Shown piece by piece: positions 25,326 to 36,507 of a stretch of DNA of 64,000 nt. Positions within the stretch are counted from its first letter, which is position 1; every line of letters starts with the position of its first letter. The notes below the pieces were generated by a model. The model made no database searches. It had not been told where the DNA came from and saw only the letters and a list, made by a program, of their open reading frames with translations. This stretch comes from Variovorax sp. YR216 (GTDB taxonomy: Bacteria > Pseudomonadota > Gammaproteobacteria > Burkholderiales > Burkholderiaceae_C), in contig NZ_FNRO01000012.1 in the NCBI RefSeq assembly GCF_900107745.1, positions 62,001 through 126,000 on the forward strand, written 5' to 3'. Both the position numbers and the translations under genes were made by a program.

Positions 25326-26441
25326 ATGTCCCTGTCCGCTTTCCTGCTAGGCGCCATCATGGTGCTGGCGACCCTGCTCGACGCCTTCGAGGTCGTGCTT
25401 CTGCCCCGCCCCGTGCGTCGGCAAGTGCGCCTGAATCGCTACTTCTTCAAATGCACCTGGGATCTCTGGGCGCGGTGTGCCCGCCTCTGGCCTGCCGGCC
25501 GTCGGCGCGAGGATTTCCTCGGGGTCTATGGGCCACTCTCGATGGTCCTGCTGTTCGGCCTCTGGGCCGCATCCCTGGTCATCGGATTCGGGTTCATGCA
25601 ATGGGCCTTGCACGGGCTGGTGCCCGGCCGCGCCACGGGGATCGATGCGCTGATCGGCGACATCATCATCAGCGGCGACGCCTTCTTCACACTCGGCTAC
25701 GGTGACAACGTGCCAGGCCACTGGGCGGCACGATTGCTGGTGATTCTCGAAGCCGGCACCGGCTTCGCCTTCATCGCGCTGACCATCGGCTACCTGCCGG
25801 TGCTGTATCAGCACTTCACGCGCCGCGACCTCCAGCTCATCGAGTTCTCCGCGCGGGCCGGCTCGCCGCCGACCGCCGCCGCCCTGCTCGTCTGGCACGT
25901 CCATGGCGGTCCCGAAGAACTGGAACGCTGGCTGCGGGACTGGGAGATCTGGGCCAGCGACCTGATCGAGAGCAATGCCGTCTACCCGATGCTGGCGTTC
26001 TACCGGTCGCAGCATGAGGGCCATTCCTGGCTGGGATCGCTGGCCGTGGTGATGGATGTCTGCACGCTGCTGATCGCCGGGGCCGACGATGCGCGCCGCC
26101 AGCAGGCCACCGCCACATTCACGGCCTTGAGGCGCGTTCTGGATGAGGCCAGCGAGTCGCTGCGCGTGGCGCCGCTGCGGGAGGTGTCGGCACGCCGGCT
26201 CGACCTCGCTTCCCTGCAACTGCTCACGCCCACGATCCGGCGCATCCTTCCGGGCTGGCACGACGATGCGATTGCGTCGAACGCCATCTGGCAATTGCGA
26301 CGAACCTACGAGCCGCGGCTCGAGGGCCTGGCCGCGTACCTGCTCCTGGACCTGCCGGACTGGATCGATCCCGAAGCACCGACGGAGCGGTTCGGCCGCG
26401 ATGTCATCGTCCGGCAGCTGACGCAAGGGCGCGAGGACTGA
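25326..26441 (+). CDS. Two-TM potassium-channel-like protein
   Basis: 371 residues. The first membrane segments (about 1-25 and 68-92) precede a pore loop with the K+ selectivity filter TLGYGD at 122-127, followed by a third hydrophobic segment (about 132-156). The C-terminal 210 residues are cytoplasmic and mostly helical, without an obvious RCK/TrkA-N Rossmann motif; the start LQLIEFSARAGSPPTAAALL is typical of this proteobacterial ion-channel group. It likely conducts K+ under control of an unknown cue. The next gene encodes PEP synthase. Confidence 0.85.
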   Translation: MSLSAFLLGAIMVLATLLDAFEVVLLPRPVRRQVRLNRYFFKCTWDLWARCARLWPAGRRREDFLGVYGPLSMVLLFGLWAASLVIGFGFMQWALHGLVPGRATGIDALIGDIIISGDAFFTLGYGDNVPGHWAARLLVILEAGTGFAFIALTIGYLPVLYQHFTRRDLQLIEFSARAGSPPTAAALLVWHVHGGPEELERWLRDWEIWASDLIESNAVYPMLAFYRSQHEGHSWLGSLAVVMDVCTLLIAGADDARRQQATATFTALRRVLDEASESLRVAPLREVSARRLDLASLQLLTPTIRRILPGWHDDAIASNAIWQLRRTYEPRLEGLAAYLLLDLPDWIDPEAPTERFGRDVIVRQLTQGRED

Positions 26442-26511
26442 CGCCGCTTCGCCCGTCGCATGGGCCGAGCCGTGGCCCCACTGGGGGATCTCGAATGCGA
26501 TCCTTGACAAG

Positions 26512-26527
26512 CTTGCGCTGGCGCAAG
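26512..26527. promoter_or_regulatory. 7-2-7 inverted repeat upstream of PEP synthase gene
   Basis: CTTGCGCTGGCGCAAG lies 151 bases before the ppsA start, in a 237-base gap that otherwise shows no gene. A second short repeat, CTTGACAAG, touches it on the left. Candidate operator for ppsA control. Confidence 0.35.
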
Positions 26528-26678
26528 GGGCGCGGGGCAGGCAAGGCCTGAAATAGGCGGACCGTCGCCGGTGGCCATCCTGGGCGCGCTGCGGCCAGCC
26601 AACCGGATCGGGCATGCAGTCCACCAACCCGCTGCACGCTGAAGTTGAATCAATCGAAAGCTACAAGGAGACAACTCC

Positions 26679-29108
<2,430 letters not shown>

Positions 29109-29129
29109 GGACATTCGTCGAGTAGTCGG

Positions 29130-30476
29130 TCACTCGTGCATAGCCTCGATCCTGCCGGAGGCGATTGCGCGGCGCAGGGCCTGATGGTCGAGGGCGTTCT
29201 GTTCGGCATAGTCCAAAGCGAACTTGGCCACCGCGTCGTCGAAGCGGCCGCCGGTGCCGAGGTAGCCGCTGATCAAGGCCGCATCGCCCGCCTTGGCGTG
29301 GGCGCGTGCCAGCGCCCAACCACACCATTGCGCATACTGCTGCAAGCGGGCCACGTCCGCCACTTCGACCAAGGGCTTTATCTTGATGTCGCGCAGTTGC
29401 CGGATATAGAAGTTCCGTCCCCGATCTTCGGTCCAGCCGAGGAACATGTCGCTGGCCGCCTGCATCAGGCGCTGGCCGGCAACGACACGTTGGCCGTGAT
29501 TGGGAAACCGGCTCTTGCCCGCATAGGCCTCCAGCACGCTCGGCCTCGCCTCCTTCACCTGCAGGAACAGCGGATCGTCCTTGCCGGCCATCAGCAGGAA
29601 TACCCCGCATGCAGTGCCCACGCTGCCGATGCCGACAACTTTTGCGGCGATGTCCTGGAACTCGAACTGATCGAGCAGAGCCTTGCGCTCCTCGCTCAAG
29701 GTCTCTCGATAGCGACGATATGCAGCGTCCACGAAGTGAAGGTATTCATGGACATTCTCCGTCGCATGAAAGATCAGCGGCGGGTTGTCCTTGATACGGA
29801 CCTTGCCGTTCACGACGCTCGCGAGCTTTGGGAAATCGTCCTCGAGCACGTTCCTGGATGCGGCCTTGTCCACCTGCGCCTGCATCCAGTCCTTCCACCT
29901 CTTCGTCTTGAGGGTCTCGATCAGATCATCGGTGTCGATCCGCTCATACCAACGCTCCAGCACGCCCATGTGCGCATAGCGACGCAGGTGCTCTCGGTAG
30001 TGTCTGACCACCAACGTCGCCACTTCCCGGGCCTCGGATTTCGAGAAACCGTTGTCATACCCCGCAACCACGAAGCTCGTTGCCAGCCGTTTCACGTCCC
30101 ATTCCCATGGTGCGGGCAACGTCTCGTCGAAATCGTTGATGTCGAAGACGATATGGCGCTCGGGCGTGGCGAAGCCGCCGAAGTTCATCAGATGGCAGTC
30201 GCCGCAGGCCTGGACCCGGATGCCGGACGAGGGCGTGCGCGCCAGGTCTGCCGCCATGATCGCCGCGGCGCCTCGGTAGAAGGTAAAGGGCGACAGCGTC
30301 ATTCGCCCGTAGCGGATCGGGATCAGTTGAGGGAGGCGGCCGGCGCTCGATTCGACCAGAAGATCGACCGGGTCGCGACGATCCGCGGGCGCCTTCCAGC
30401 CGGCGTGCGCCTCTCGCGCGCACTTTTCGCGCAAGGTCTTGCCCGCCGCAAATCGGTCTTCGACTTCGTGCTTCAT
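29130..30476 (-). CDS. DUF2252 family protein
   Basis: 448 residues from MKHEVEDRFAAGKTLREKC, 2 bases after the porin stop; a longer open frame upstream is only the shadow of the porin gene. DUF2252 features are clear: FYRGAAAIMAADLA, CGDCHLMNFGGFATPE, FDINDFDETLPAPWEWDVKR. HxxNFG and DFD resemble the catalytic segments of kinase-like (aminoglycoside phosphotransferase) folds, so a kinase-type activity is possible but unproven. It is the last gene of a three-gene unit with the porin and the serine hydrolase. Confidence 0.88.
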   Translation of the reverse strand: MKHEVEDRFAAGKTLREKCAREAHAGWKAPADRRDPVDLLVESSAGRLPQLIPIRYGRMTLSPFTFYRGAAAIMAADLARTPSSGIRVQACGDCHLMNFGGFATPERHIVFDINDFDETLPAPWEWDVKRLATSFVVAGYDNGFSKSEAREVATLVVRHYREHLRRYAHMGVLERWYERIDTDDLIETLKTKRWKDWMQAQVDKAASRNVLEDDFPKLASVVNGKVRIKDNPPLIFHATENVHEYLHFVDAAYRRYRETLSEERKALLDQFEFQDIAAKVVGIGSVGTACGVFLLMAGKDDPLFLQVKEARPSVLEAYAGKSRFPNHGQRVVAGQRLMQAASDMFLGWTEDRGRNFYIRQLRDIKIKPLVEVADVARLQQYAQWCGWALARAHAKAGDAALISGYLGTGGRFDDAVAKFALDYAEQNALDHQALRRAIASGRIEAMHE

Positions 30477-30478
30477 CG

Positions 30479-31786
30479 TCAGAACTTGACCTGCATGCTC
30501 ATGCCTGCAAAGGTTGCGTTGCCCTGCCCGCGGACCCCGGGGCGAATGTACTGGAGGTCCAGGCCCAGGCGCAACCAAGGCGTCAGTGCCGCGTTGTAGA
30601 AGACCTCCACGCCACTCTCGTCGTCGATCGTGGCGCCCGTGATGATCTTCAGGCTGTTCGTCAAGTCGTGGCTGAACGATGTCCTGAAGTAGCCGATACC
30701 GAAGCGATCGCGGCTGCGGCCCGGAATCGGGCTGGAGCCGGCGACACCCAGGTTGGTGAACCAGCGGTAGACATTCGGGTTGCCATCGGCAATGAAAGCC
30801 TGGCCGAAGATGCCCCAACCCTCGGTCGGCGTCGCGGGGTTCTGCCAGAGATACTGCTGGAAGTTGTAGCCCAGGTACCAGGAGTTGCCCTTGACGTCGA
30901 CGCGGGTGCTGGGGCCGCGAGGTATGGGAAGCACGATCTGCGGAAGGTCGGCCAGGTCGACCGTGTCCTGGGTGCTGAACGCCCCGACGATCGTCTGGTA
31001 GCCGTCGAGGCCGCCGATCTTCACCGGGAACTGAACCGCGAGGCGAGTATTGATCCCATTCTTGCCCCACCCGCTCAGCCCTGAGTCGTTCTGGGAGTCC
31101 TTCGGGTCGTAGACCATCAGGGTGTAGTTCGCAGGCTCGGTCTTGACGCTCAATGAAAAGCCGGTGATGTAGGCGGGCACGATCCCGCTCGGCGGCGCCG
31201 CGAAGTTCAGGTTCCAGAACGTGTTGATGCCGCCGCCGCCGACGATGGGCGTGGCGGAAGCCGCGTCGACCATGTTGAACTTCCCTGCGGTCAGCGACAC
31301 GGTGTCGCTGAAACGCTGCGTGAAGGTGAGCGAGACGGCCGAGTCCCTGTCTTTCGGCTCGTACATCTGGGTATTGACCGGCAGCAGCACGCCGTTGAAG
31401 CCGTTGGCGCCATGGCCCCACTTCTGCTCGTAGAGCGCGCTGGCGGAGAAGCCCTGCCACAGGCCGAGCTTGGAGAAGTCGAAGTTGAACTTGGCATTCA
31501 GCTTGCCACCTCCCTGCATGCTGTTGTCGCCACTGCTCGGCGATGTCAGTGCCTGGCCGAATCCGGTCCATGACGCATCGATGCCGACTCCCCGGTCGCG
31601 AAGCCACTGCTCGGGGCTGTTCGGGCCGCCGAGCAGCGTGGGCCGTTCGGCCAAAGGCAGCATCGCCGCCTCATCGGCCGATGTCTGGGCCCAGCCCATC
31701 GGCGGGGTCAACACACCGGCAACGAGCAGCGCGAGCGCCCACCATGGCATGCGTTTCGGCATGAACAGGCGTCCGAAGGTCCCCAT
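30479..31786 (-). CDS. OprB-like carbohydrate-selective porin
   Basis: 435 residues from MGTFGRLF; a second ATG 8 codons in (31762, MPKRMPWWALALLVAGVL) gives the cleaner signal peptide and may be the true start. The frame is open upstream only across the neighbouring gene. The mature protein is an outer-membrane beta barrel of the OprB family: GIDASWTGFGQAL, GGKLNAKFNFDFSKLGLWQG, FTQRFSDTVSLTAGKFNMVD, and a C-terminal phenylalanine (MSMQVKF). It should let sugars or similar small solutes through the outer membrane. Confidence 0.88.
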   Translation of the reverse strand: MGTFGRLFMPKRMPWWALALLVAGVLTPPMGWAQTSADEAAMLPLAERPTLLGGPNSPEQWLRDRGVGIDASWTGFGQALTSPSSGDNSMQGGGKLNAKFNFDFSKLGLWQGFSASALYEQKWGHGANGFNGVLLPVNTQMYEPKDRDSAVSLTFTQRFSDTVSLTAGKFNMVDAASATPIVGGGGINTFWNLNFAAPPSGIVPAYITGFSLSVKTEPANYTLMVYDPKDSQNDSGLSGWGKNGINTRLAVQFPVKIGGLDGYQTIVGAFSTQDTVDLADLPQIVLPIPRGPSTRVDVKGNSWYLGYNFQQYLWQNPATPTEGWGIFGQAFIADGNPNVYRWFTNLGVAGSSPIPGRSRDRFGIGYFRTSFSHDLTNSLKIITGATIDDESGVEVFYNAALTPWLRLGLDLQYIRPGVRGQGNATFAGMSMQVKF

Positions 31787-31799
31787 CGTCGCGGCAGGC

Positions 31800-33077
31800 T
31801 CAGCGGACCGCAGGCAGGGACTTGGCGATTGCGCGCGCATAACCCGGCAGGTCGTTGTAGGTGGTGGAGAAGAAGACCACCACCAGGTCGCGTTTCGGCG
31901 AGACATACAGCCCCTGGCCCTGGAAGCCCGACTTCCACAGATCGCCGTCGGCGAACACCGCGTCCCATTGCCAGTGGAAGGACAGCGGGGCCTCGCCGAA
32001 GCGCTTGATCTGGCGCTCGATGTTGTCGCCACTGCGGTAGGCGTCGGGGTTGCCGCCCTTCTGCAACTCGGCCAGGTAGGCGGTGGAGACGATGCGCTCG
32101 CGCGCCGCCTTGTTCCAGCTCGGCGTGTAGAGCATGCCGTAGCGCGCCAGGTCGCGCAGCCGGGTGATGGCCAGGCCGTGCGACAACGCGAGGCCGTCGG
32201 GCGTGACGCCCATCAGCATGTCGCCTTCGGCGTTCATCTTGCTCCAGACGCGTTCCTCGAACAGGTCGACCCAGCGGCGGCCCGTGACCTCCTCGACGAT
32301 CAGCGGCAGCAACAGCGTGTTCGGCGAGCCGTATGCGTAGGTCACGCCCGGCGGGCCAATGCGCTTGGCGGAGGCCAGCACTTCCTTCAACGACTCGACC
32401 TTGCCGTTATGGGGCACGCCCGAACCGGCCAGGTTCATGCGGGTGTAGGTGGAATCGGGGTCGGCGCGGGTGGCGTCGTTCTCGATCGTCGCCATGCCTG
32501 TGGCCATGTCGAGTGCATCGATGACCTTCACGTCCTGCCACTCGCTGCCGCGCAGCCATGGCAGGTAGGTCACCACGGGCTGGTTGACGTCGACCTTGCC
32601 CTCCTCCACCAGCAGCCGCAGCATCAGGCTGGACACCGTCTTGGTCGTCGACATCCAGACGTGGTAGTCGTTGGGTTTCATGCCGGGATAGTCCTCGAAC
32701 ACGATGCGACCTTTGTGCACGACGACGAAGCCCTGCGCGCGCGACTTCGGGCTGGCCAGGTAGTCGACCAGCGTCAGGTCGCCCAGATCGCCCTTGAAGC
32801 GCACCTGTCCGATCTTCGGGTCGAGCTTGCGTTCGAGCGTCACCACCGGCCCGTTGCGCGCGATGACGGCGGTGCGCTGCACTTCGCTGAAGTTGGAGAA
32901 GGCGAACAGCGACACATCGCCGCCCTTCAAGGACTCCTCGTTGTTGAAGCGTTTCAGCAAATCGGCCGCCTGCGCCGGCGTGAAGCCCTGGCGCGCGGCG
33001 GTGACGGGAATCGGCTCGGCGGGTTGGGCCGTGGCGGCCGCAGCTGCGAGCATCAGGCTCATGGCAATCAACTTCAT
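31800..33077 (-). CDS. Exported beta-lactamase-family serine hydrolase
   Basis: 425 residues from MKLIAMSLMLAAAAATAQ, with AGGAG 8 bases before the ATG; an ATG 15 codons upstream is less likely. The active-site SxxK is in WMSTTKTVSS, and YAYGSPNTL holds the place of the YxN motif. Together these fit class-C-like esterase/transpeptidase relatives (6-aminohexanoate-dimer hydrolase, EstB type) rather than a true beta-lactamase. It is first in a unit with the OprB porin and DUF2252 protein and divergent from a Crp/Fnr gene. Confidence 0.88.
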   Translation of the reverse strand: MKLIAMSLMLAAAAATAQPAEPIPVTAARQGFTPAQAADLLKRFNNEESLKGGDVSLFAFSNFSEVQRTAVIARNGPVVTLERKLDPKIGQVRFKGDLGDLTLVDYLASPKSRAQGFVVVHKGRIVFEDYPGMKPNDYHVWMSTTKTVSSLMLRLLVEEGKVDVNQPVVTYLPWLRGSEWQDVKVIDALDMATGMATIENDATRADPDSTYTRMNLAGSGVPHNGKVESLKEVLASAKRIGPPGVTYAYGSPNTLLLPLIVEEVTGRRWVDLFEERVWSKMNAEGDMLMGVTPDGLALSHGLAITRLRDLARYGMLYTPSWNKAARERIVSTAYLAELQKGGNPDAYRSGDNIERQIKRFGEAPLSFHWQWDAVFADGDLWKSGFQGQGLYVSPKRDLVVVFFSTTYNDLPGYARAIAKSLPAVR

Positions 33078-33092
33078 GGGAATGGCTCCTAG

Positions 33093-33132
33093 TTGACAAG
33101 GGTCAAGGTTCGCGTCGCACATGGCCTAAACT
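33093..33132 (+). promoter_or_regulatory. FNR/CRP-type palindrome and -10 element
   Basis: TTGACAAGGGTCAA (33093-33106) is a TTGAC-N4-GTCAA inverted repeat. TAAACT (33127-33132) follows 20 bases later, matching the class II geometry seen at 17970 and 20056, for transcription toward the Crp/Fnr gene. In the other direction the box lies 16 bases from the serine hydrolase start and could only repress. Confidence 0.4.
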
Positions 33133-33216
33133 TCTCTGGCCGGTACGCCGAACTGCAGGGCACGATTGCCAATGTGCTGGACGCATCTATTCTGTTGAAG
33201 CGATTCAGCGCCTGTC

Positions 33217-33232
33217 TGTCTGGAACGGGCAC
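33217..33232 (+). promoter_or_regulatory. TGTCN-N6-KGCAS motif, copy A
   Basis: TGTCTGGAACGGGCAC, 49 bases before the Crp/Fnr start at 33282. It shares the 5-6-5 layout TGTC-N7-GGCAC with copies at 36433 and 42868 and a related pair at 39731/39798. Possible autoregulatory site. Confidence 0.4.
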
Positions 33233-33281
33233 TTATGACGTCGATACACGGTCGGCACGGATGCCGCCAAAGAGGGCAACC

Positions 33282-33989
33282 ATGACAACAGAGCCCGTGC
33301 TGTTGCACGGAATCCGCGCCGCGTTGACATCGAACCCCTGGTTCGCCCGGCTACCCGAACCCGTACGGGCCGATGTTGTTTCCCGTGTGCGTGTACGCAT
33401 GCTGAGCGAGGGCGAGTGGGCCTTCTGCCGCGAGGAGATGCCCGATGGCGTCTACGCCGTGCTCGAAGGAATCCTGCGCGTCAGCAGCGTCACGCTGGAT
33501 GGGCGGGAGACGCTGCTCGACTTCTATGGCAGCGGCACCTGGTGCGGCGAGGTGGCCCTGTTGGCTGGCCAGCGGCGGTTCTTCGGCGCCCAGGCTTGCG
33601 GCAACGCGGTGCTGGCGCACGTCCCCGCCGCCGACTTCGAGGCCTTGATGGCGAAGTGGCCGGTCTTCAGCCGCGCTTTGCTCCAACTGGAGGCCGAGCG
33701 CCTGTCGCTGGTGCTGGGGGCGTTGGAGACCTATTCATCGAGAACCACGAAACAACGTTTGGCGATGCGCCTGCTGTTGCTGGCGCGGGACCACGGCCTG
33801 GAGGTCGAGCGTGGAATAGCGATCGGGCTCGAGCTGTCGCACGAAACGCTGGCGCGGCTGACCGGTTCGACCCGCCAGCGCGTCAACAACATCCTGAATG
33901 CATGGAAGCGTGCCGGTCTGGTGGAACATCACTATGGCCGCGTCCTGCTGCTCGACAAGGCGGCGGTCGAGAAGATCGCGCAGCTTTGA
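33282..33989 (+). CDS. Crp/Fnr-family transcriptional regulator
   Basis: 235 residues from MTTEPVLLHGIRAALTSNPW; the frame is open 63 codons upstream, but the paralogue at 42908 aligns from this start. Cyclic-nucleotide-binding-like domain about 20-140, then helix-turn-helix LSHETLARLTGSTRQRVNNI (about 186-205). The N-terminal Fe-S cysteines of FNR are absent, so it is not an oxygen-sensing FNR. The recognition helix TRQRVN equals that of the second Crp/Fnr protein in the window (TRQRIN), so both should read the same DNA. Divergent from the serine hydrolase operon. Confidence 0.92.
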   Translation: MTTEPVLLHGIRAALTSNPWFARLPEPVRADVVSRVRVRMLSEGEWAFCREEMPDGVYAVLEGILRVSSVTLDGRETLLDFYGSGTWCGEVALLAGQRRFFGAQACGNAVLAHVPAADFEALMAKWPVFSRALLQLEAERLSLVLGALETYSSRTTKQRLAMRLLLLARDHGLEVERGIAIGLELSHETLARLTGSTRQRVNNILNAWKRAGLVEHHYGRVLLLDKAAVEKIAQL

Positions 33990-34079
33990 CCGCTGGATCG
34001 AAGCCGCCGCTTGTGTCGAGCGTCAGTAGAGCGCTGCGGGTTCATGCAGCAATTCAGGTCCACGACGCGTGGCCCGACC

Positions 34080-35717
34080 TCAGGCCCGGGCGCTCGATTC
34101 GGGATAGACGGCGTCCGCATCAAGAGGAAACAGCTTCCGCGTCTTCCGGCTATAGACGAAGGTGGTGAGGTCGTTGGATGCGATGCCGGGCGGATCGCAG
34201 TCGATGATCTGGCTGGCGACATCCGTCCACCAGGCGCGGAAGTGATTGGCGGATTTGACGACCACGATCCTGTAGTCGCGCGGGTCGAAGCCGACCATCC
34301 TCAACTGCCCGTTGTCGAAAGGCTGCATCCCGCCGGAGATCACCGCGACGTCCACGCCGTCGATCATGAGTCCCACGGCTGGGCCCATGTCGATCTTCCC
34401 GCCGAGCCCCATGGGAGACACCGTCGTGTAGCGGCCGTCGCTGATGGTCTTCACGTAGGCCTTGCCGCGTACGGGTTCGCCGCTCTGCTTGCTGAGCTTG
34501 CCGCCGAGCACGACATCGATGATGGCGCCAACGCCAGCTTTCATGGCTTGCTGGACGGTCTCGACATCGCGAATGGAGGAGACAGCCGCCTGCTGCACGC
34601 GGTTGCGGAGCAGTTCCCAAAGCACATGGGTGGAGTCCCCTGGAGCGCCGCACCCCGGGTTGTCGGATTTCTCTGCGATCACCACTGGGCCCGGAGTCTT
34701 GGCATCAGGCAGGAATCCGTAGAAGCGAAGCTGATCTGCCGGCGGGGTGGCCAGGCGCGCGAGTGCCTCTTCAAGGCCCGAAGGAGTACTGGCTTCGTCC
34801 GGCTTCACCCTTCCTTGCGCGGCCAGCGCGGTCAACGCGGCCTGAACCGCCTCCGCGGCGGGGACAGGTGCAACCACGAAGGATCGGCGGTTCTCCCAGA
34901 CCCATGACGCGAATTCCCTGGCAGTGCTCGCGGCGAGGTCCTCGCTGGTGGCCCAGCAGTTGACGGTCGCGGTATTGAACGAGATGTCGGTCAGCGGGAA
35001 CCCGTAGAAGTAGGCGAACTCGATGATTCCGTCTCGTTTGGAGAATTCCTCGACCTTCTTTCGGATCGGCTCGAAGAGCGTGCCCTCCATGGTGGAGCAC
35101 ATCTGCATGATGAAGGGCAGGTGTTCGAAGCGGCCTACTGGCTGGACCTTGCCGTCGACCATGTCCGGAAGGAGCTTGCCCGCGCGATAGGCGGCATCGT
35201 ATTCGTCGATATGCGGATAGTGAACCACCGTCGTGATCAGGTCCATCTGCTCCAGGAAGCCGTCGGTCACGTTGCCGTGCAGATCGGTGGAACAGACCAT
35301 CTTGACCTTGGGCCCTACGAGCTTGCGGATGGCTGCGGTGAGGTCGTATTCGACATCGTCGATGCCTTCGGCGATGGCTGCGCCATGGAGTTGCAGCGCC
35401 ACGGCATCGATCGGCATCGCCGCGGCGAATCCATCGAGGAGTTCCTTCTTCATCTCCTCGTAAGCCGCCCGCTCGATGGTGGGGCCGGCTCCGAACATCC
35501 ACACGGTGAGCGGCACGATCTCGATGTCGGCCCGCTCTCCGAGGGCGTCCAGATAACCGCCCATGTAGGTTCGAGTCCCCTTGGTACGGGCCACCAGCGC
35601 GTCACCGGAGAACTTCTGGAAGCCGGTTGCAAAGCTGCCGGTGATCCTGGCCAGCCCCATGGTTTCGACGGCGAAGGTATTGACCTCTTCGTACAACCCG
35701 GCGATTGCAATTCTCAT
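34080..35717 (-). CDS. M81 family metallopeptidase (MlrC-like)
   Basis: 545 residues from the second of two close ATGs: TAGGAG is 7 bases before this one and only 1 base before the first. MRIAIAGLYEEVNTF is the typical start. The M81 domain (about 1-290) has CSTDLHGNVTD, HYPHIDEYDAAYRAG and FYGFPLTDI with Asp/His zinc ligands. The MlrC C-terminal domain has SDNPGCGAPGDSTHVLWELL. Known MlrC cleaves linear microcystin products, but most relatives have unknown peptide or amide substrates. The MarC gene is 43 bases upstream on the same strand. Confidence 0.9.
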   Translation of the reverse strand: MRIAIAGLYEEVNTFAVETMGLARITGSFATGFQKFSGDALVARTKGTRTYMGGYLDALGERADIEIVPLTVWMFGAGPTIERAAYEEMKKELLDGFAAAMPIDAVALQLHGAAIAEGIDDVEYDLTAAIRKLVGPKVKMVCSTDLHGNVTDGFLEQMDLITTVVHYPHIDEYDAAYRAGKLLPDMVDGKVQPVGRFEHLPFIMQMCSTMEGTLFEPIRKKVEEFSKRDGIIEFAYFYGFPLTDISFNTATVNCWATSEDLAASTAREFASWVWENRRSFVVAPVPAAEAVQAALTALAAQGRVKPDEASTPSGLEEALARLATPPADQLRFYGFLPDAKTPGPVVIAEKSDNPGCGAPGDSTHVLWELLRNRVQQAAVSSIRDVETVQQAMKAGVGAIIDVVLGGKLSKQSGEPVRGKAYVKTISDGRYTTVSPMGLGGKIDMGPAVGLMIDGVDVAVISGGMQPFDNGQLRMVGFDPRDYRIVVVKSANHFRAWWTDVASQIIDCDPPGIASNDLTTFVYSRKTRKLFPLDADAVYPESSARA

Positions 35718-35766
35718 GCTCATGCTCCTATGACAGCGGGGATGGTGCAGCGACGGCCGCGCGCGC

Positions 35767-36384
35767 TCAATGATGGATCACGCCCAGGCTCTTGAGCGCA
35801 ACCAGGAAGGTCTCGAACGACAAGGCCACCTGCACCACGACGAGAACGGTGCCCAGCACCTGCAGGGCCATCATCAGGCCCGGTACCCGGGTGATGCGGT
35901 CGATGAAGAACATCACGAGGAAGTCCAGGCCCAGCAGGATCAGCAGTGCCTTCGCGATCGACCACTGCATGCCGGGAACACCGGGCGCCTGCATGACGAA
36001 GATGAGAATGGCGGCGATGCCGACAGGCGTGACCACGATCGGGGATGCGACAGGGGAGATGGCCAGCTGCCAGAGCGAAGGCTGGTCCCGTTTCCTGTCC
36101 GGCGGCTGAGTGGGCGGGAAGATGGCTCGCAGCGCCGAGACGAGAAGGATGAACCCGGTGGCGAGGCCGAGTGCATCGAGCGAAATCTGGTAGCTCCGCA
36201 CGATGCCTCGGCCAAGGAGTGACACGTAGAGGCAGATCGCCAGGGCCATCAGCATCCCGCGAATCGCCAACCCCCGCTTCTGCGCGAGCGTCATCTCCTT
36301 GGTGAGATTCGCGAAGGTGGGGATCATCTTGATCGGACCCAGGGTCAGGAACAGGATCGTGAAGATGAAGGCGTCGCTTGTCAT
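35767..36384 (-). CDS. MarC-family integral membrane protein
   Basis: 205 residues with six hydrophobic segments. FILFLTLGPIKMIPTFANLT-like N-terminus (ILFLTLGPIKMIP), SPVASPIVVTPVGIAAIL in the middle and the last helix pair RVPGLMMALQVLGTVLVVVQ are the MarC signature regions. Once thought to affect antibiotic resistance, the family has no established function; transport is assumed. AGGAG precedes the ATG by 10 bases. A TGTC-N6 motif lies 49 bases upstream. Confidence 0.9.
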   Translation of the reverse strand: MTSDAFIFTILFLTLGPIKMIPTFANLTKEMTLAQKRGLAIRGMLMALAICLYVSLLGRGIVRSYQISLDALGLATGFILLVSALRAIFPPTQPPDRKRDQPSLWQLAISPVASPIVVTPVGIAAILIFVMQAPGVPGMQWSIAKALLILLGLDFLVMFFIDRITRVPGLMMALQVLGTVLVVVQVALSFETFLVALKSLGVIHH

Positions 36385-36432
36385 TCAATCGCTTCTCCTG
36401 CCGGGATGCTGCGCCACATTCACCCGGAAATC

Positions 36433-36448
36433 TGTCCGATATTGGCAC
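36433..36448 (-). promoter_or_regulatory. TGTCN-N6-KGCAS motif, copy C
   Basis: TGTCCGATATTGGCAC, read on the plus strand, sits in the 123-base gap upstream of the MarC gene. Over 18 bases it matches the 42868 copy at 15 positions, including the central GATATT. Confidence 0.45.
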
Positions 36449-36507
36449 TCCGGTCCGCTTCTGCAGGTCGGATCGAGGCACGCACGCCAGGTGTTCCGCC
36501 AAGGAGG

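Noticed and set aside
30476..31607. Reading DUF2252 as an 825-residue fusion
   Set aside because: The extra N-terminal 377 codons are an alternate frame of the porin gene; the DUF2252 start directly follows the porin stop.
33093..33098. TTGACA as a sigma-70 -35 element
   Set aside because: No -10 element at 16-18 bases; the next TAAACT is 28 bases on, which fits an activator-type box better.
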